A DNA stretch of 64,000 nucleotides from Sipunculus nudus. Lineage: Eukaryota; Annelida; Sipuncula; Golfingiida; Sipunculidae. The DNA lies in contig CM049306.1 of the NCBI GenBank assembly GCA_026874595.1, positions 105,103,142-105,167,141 on the forward strand, written 5' to 3'. Below the pieces are notes generated by a model that saw only the letters and a program-made list of their open reading frames with translations, was not told the DNA's origin and searched no databases. Positions 61,138 through 64,000 of the stretch are shown piece after piece. Position numbers and translations under genes: made by a program. The first letter of the stretch is position 1; each line of letters begins with the position of its first letter.

Positions 61138-63180
61138 ACAGACAGACAAACAGACTAGACGACCATAGGTCGAACGCTTGCCGGAAATCGGAAGTGAAAC
61201 ACAGACGGACAGACAGAACATATTGTCGGTTTTCTATTAATGGAATGACTCTCAGGTACATTGCTGAGAATATGTGGCCCGTAGAATGACATATGAGACA
61301 AAAGAACAGGCAAGCAGACAAAGCTGACAACAAAAGACGAACGGACAGACATACTGACTTTTTGAGACAAGATTGACACCAGATGACTTAACCTAGTTAT
61401 GGAGAAGATTCAAAGGAAGAAAATGAGTTATAATTTATGTAATTTAGATTTATAGTTTTGGAGGTATGGCGAATCAATGATATACTTGGAAGGTTCGACT
61501 GTAGCGCCCTCTAGCGGACATATTCCGAAGACGACAAATGCATTTCATATTATTAGTGTATGACATGAGATGTCCCAGTTTCAAAAGGATTCCGTCAAAG
61601 CTATGGCCTATATAATGCTATATGTAAGGCGTAAGAACCAGCAAGCAGGCGACTTTGAGGATAACGGACAAACAGATGGACACACTGACAAAGTGATAGA
61701 AGATTGAAACCAGATGCCTTAATCAAGTTATGGAGAAGACTCAAAGGAAAAGAATAAGCTATAGTTTATGTAACTGAGGCTTTTGGTGTAGAGATATGGC
61801 GAATACAATGGTATGTGTGTGAGGGTCATGTGCAGCGCCCACTAGTGGCCATATCCAGAAAATGAAAAATTTATTTATAGATATTAATGTAAGACATAAG
61901 ATGTAATAGTTTCAAAAGGATTCCTTCAAAACTGTGGCCTATAGAATGCTATATGTGAGACACAAGAACCAGCAAGCAGGCGAATTTGAGGACAACTTAC
62001 AAACAGACGGACACACTGACAAAGTGACTCAAGATTGAGTCCAGATGACTACTCCAGGTTATGGAGAAGACTCAAAGGAAGAAAAAAGCTACAGTTTATG
62101 TAACTGAGGTTTATAGTTTTGGAGATATTGCCAAAGCATGATATGTTGGGAGAGGTTCGAGTTCAGCGCCCCCTAGCGACCATATCCGGAAAATGAAAAA
62201 TTGGTTTCGAGATATTAGTGTAAGACTTAAGATGTAATGGTATCAAAAGGATTCTTTCAAAACTGTGGCCTGTAGAATGCTATATGTGAGACGCAAGAGC
62301 AAGCAGGCGAATTATAGGACAACTGACAAACAGACAGACACACTGACAAAGCATCACAAAATTGTGACCAGATGACTACACTGGGTTATGGAGAAAACTC
62401 AGAGGAAGAAAATAAGCTAAGTTTATGTAATTGAGGCTTATAATTTTGGAGATATGGCCAAAATATGATATGTTCGGGAGGTTTGCATCCAGCGCCCCCT
62501 AGCGTCCCTATTCCAAAATTGAAAAAACGATTTCGAGATACTAGTGTAGGACTTATAATATGTTAGTTTCAAAAAGATACCTGCAATAATGTGGCCTTTG
62601 GCGCAAGATGAATGAAATCTCGAAATATCTCTATTCACGAGATATTTTAAGAGATACTGCAAGACTTGTAATAAAATCTTGTAGTACTAGTTGAATGCTA
62701 CCTGATGCAAAAAACTAGATCACTCTAGCTTTAAAACTGACAAAGTTAGAAAAATAAGACTTATTTAAATAATTATTTTCGAATATCATGACTTTTCCCC
62801 TAAAATTTGTAACCATAGTTACGGCAAATTTGAGTCAGCTACACACCAGATGACAGGCCTTGGAATGACAATTAAAATAAGCTATTGTTGAAGTAGATAC
62901 GACTAATAGTCACAAAGATATGAAGAAAAAACCGTTTTGAGAAGTTTTGACGACCTTGACCTTGACCTTTGACCTATTTTAACGAAAAACAATAGGGCAC
63001 CTAGAAATTATGTTTTCATCATCCCTGTAAGTTTCAAGGTTATTGTGGCAAAATTGTGGCCAGGAGAGTGCAGACAAACAAACAAACAGACAGACAGACG
63101 AACAGACAGACAAACAGACATACGCAACTTACCAATATGCTTGCCGAAATCTTTGATTCCGGCAAGCAACAAACCAGCTG
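61138..63180 (+). repeat. Repeat modules, same family
   Basis: It starts at ACTAGACGACCATAGGTCG (about 61156). Four units spaced about 330 bp apart carry CTCF-like sites at 61504, 61835, 62166 and 62492, followed by a decayed X-box (62809), a TGACC block (62951), a long (CAAA/CAGA)n tract at 63073-63120 and a hairpin. Confidence 0.87.
63139..63167. other. Module-end hairpin, clearest copy
   Basis: GCTTGCC and GGCAAGC form the outer arms; GAAATC and GATT can add an inner stem around TTT. It lies 20-odd bases after (CAGA)n. The same hairpin, variably decayed, follows the microsatellite in most modules (for example 38270-38300, 41785 and 43100). Confidence 0.75.
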
Positions 63181-63181
63181 C

Positions 63182-64000
63182 AAAAGTCGCCGTGTTATCA
63201 GCATTTACGTGAAATCATGTTTTTTTCTTGCTTGACGAGATATAGTACGAGATTTGGCAAGACGAGCAGTTTTATTATGTCAAGACGGCCAAACGTTACG
63301 AAATGGCGAAAACAAGATCCGTCTAGCTGTAAAAGTCGCCGAGTTATAAGCATTTCCGTGTACTCTCGTGTTTTCTCGTTTGACGAGATATGGTGCAGGA
63401 TTTGGCCAGTCTTGTAGATTTGTCATATCAAACTCTCTAAATGTTATGAAATGGCGAAAACTACATCTGTCTAGCTGTAAAAGTCGCCGAGTTATAAGCA
63501 TTTCCGTGTACTCTCGTGTTTTCTCGTTTGACGAGAAATGGTGCAGGATTTGGCCAGTCTTGTAGATTTGTCATATCAAACTCTCTAAATGTTATGAAAT
63601 GGCGAAAACTACATCTGTCTAGCTGTAAAAGTTGCCGAGTTATTAGCATTTCTGTGAAATCTCCTTTTTTATCGTTTGACGAGATATGGTGGGAGATTTG
63701 GCCAGTCTTGCAGGTTTGTCATGTCAAGCCGTCCAAATGTTAATGAATGCCAAAAACTAGACCTGTCTAGCCGTGAAAGTCGCCGACTTATATGCATTTC
63801 TGTGAAATCTCGTTTTTCCACATTTGACCAGATATAGTGCGAGATTTCACCAAGTATCGCAGTTTTACTATGTCAAGTTGGCCAAATGTTACCAAATGCC
63901 AAAAACTAGACCTGAGTAGCTGTAAAAGTCGCCTAGTTATAAGCATTTCCATGATATCTCGTTTTTTTCTCGCTTGACGAGATATGGTGCGAGATTTGGC
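63182..64000 (+). repeat. 148-bp satellite, runs off the window
   Basis: AAAAGTCGCCGAGTTATAAG-type unit starts lie at 63182, 63331, 63479, 63627, about 63775 and 63923 (period 148-149). Each unit includes TCTCGTTTGACGAGATATGG, an inverted CTCG/CGAG pair, and CTAGACCTGTCTAGC-like strings. The same unit appears singly inside the larger modules, for example at 30940-31090. Confidence 0.92.

Overview
The window is eukaryotic, most likely from a marine invertebrate. It is AT-rich, full of (TA)n, (CA)n and (CAGA/CAAA)n microsatellites, has no operon-like gene packing, and carries decayed APE-type LINE retrotransposons, MITE-like elements and kilobase-scale satellites. Repeats with serial nuclear-receptor-like half-sites next to (CAGA)n tracts are, from general knowledge, common in molluscs and other marine invertebrates, but I cannot fix the phylum. 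I found no intact host protein-coding gene and no convincing tRNA or rRNA gene. Nearly every open frame in the last 40 kb is a chance frame inside a repeat unit.

Layout, 1-22.8 kb: AT-rich sequence; a 1,014-bp element with terminal inverted repeats built of alternating TTGGT/AACCA motifs (1001-2014); a nearly complete but dead LINE on the minus strand (about 2265-7960) with a coiled-coil ORF1 and an endonuclease/reverse-transcriptase ORF2; a local duplication with (TA)n (8.1-8.7 kb); a duplicated segment at 12-13.3 kb, one copy of which holds a 583-bp insertion; a hAT-like MITE with an 8-bp target duplication (14171-14684); three 331-bp tandem units (16.5-18 kb); a 15-bp minisatellite (18.9-19.3 kb); and a fragment of a second LINE on the plus strand (21957-22763).

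Layout, 22.8-64 kb: a continuous mosaic of related repeat modules, all in the same orientation. The modules share a fixed order of parts: one or more CTCF-like GCGCCCCCTAGNGG sites, an RFX X-box-like GTNACCATGGTNAC palindrome, a serial TGACCTTGACCTTTGACC block, a (CAGA/CAAA)n tract, and a hairpin or palindromic junction. The distance from the X-box-like motif to the TGACC block is 142 bp in essentially every copy I measured, although the sequence between them has diverged. The mosaic includes a 6.6-kb tandem duplication (25438-38250) with an internal 364-bp satellite, a near-identical 1,269-bp tandem pair (43204-45715), two further long-range duplications, and an 11-kb array of nine 1.27-kb units (48509-59540). 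A 148-bp satellite runs off the right edge.

No gene pathway is encoded. The notable system is the modular repeat family: it has been multiplied by tandem and segmental duplication, apparently through its microsatellite ends, and it spreads about forty same-orientation CTCF-like sites plus regularly spaced RFX-like and nuclear-receptor-like motifs over 40 kb.
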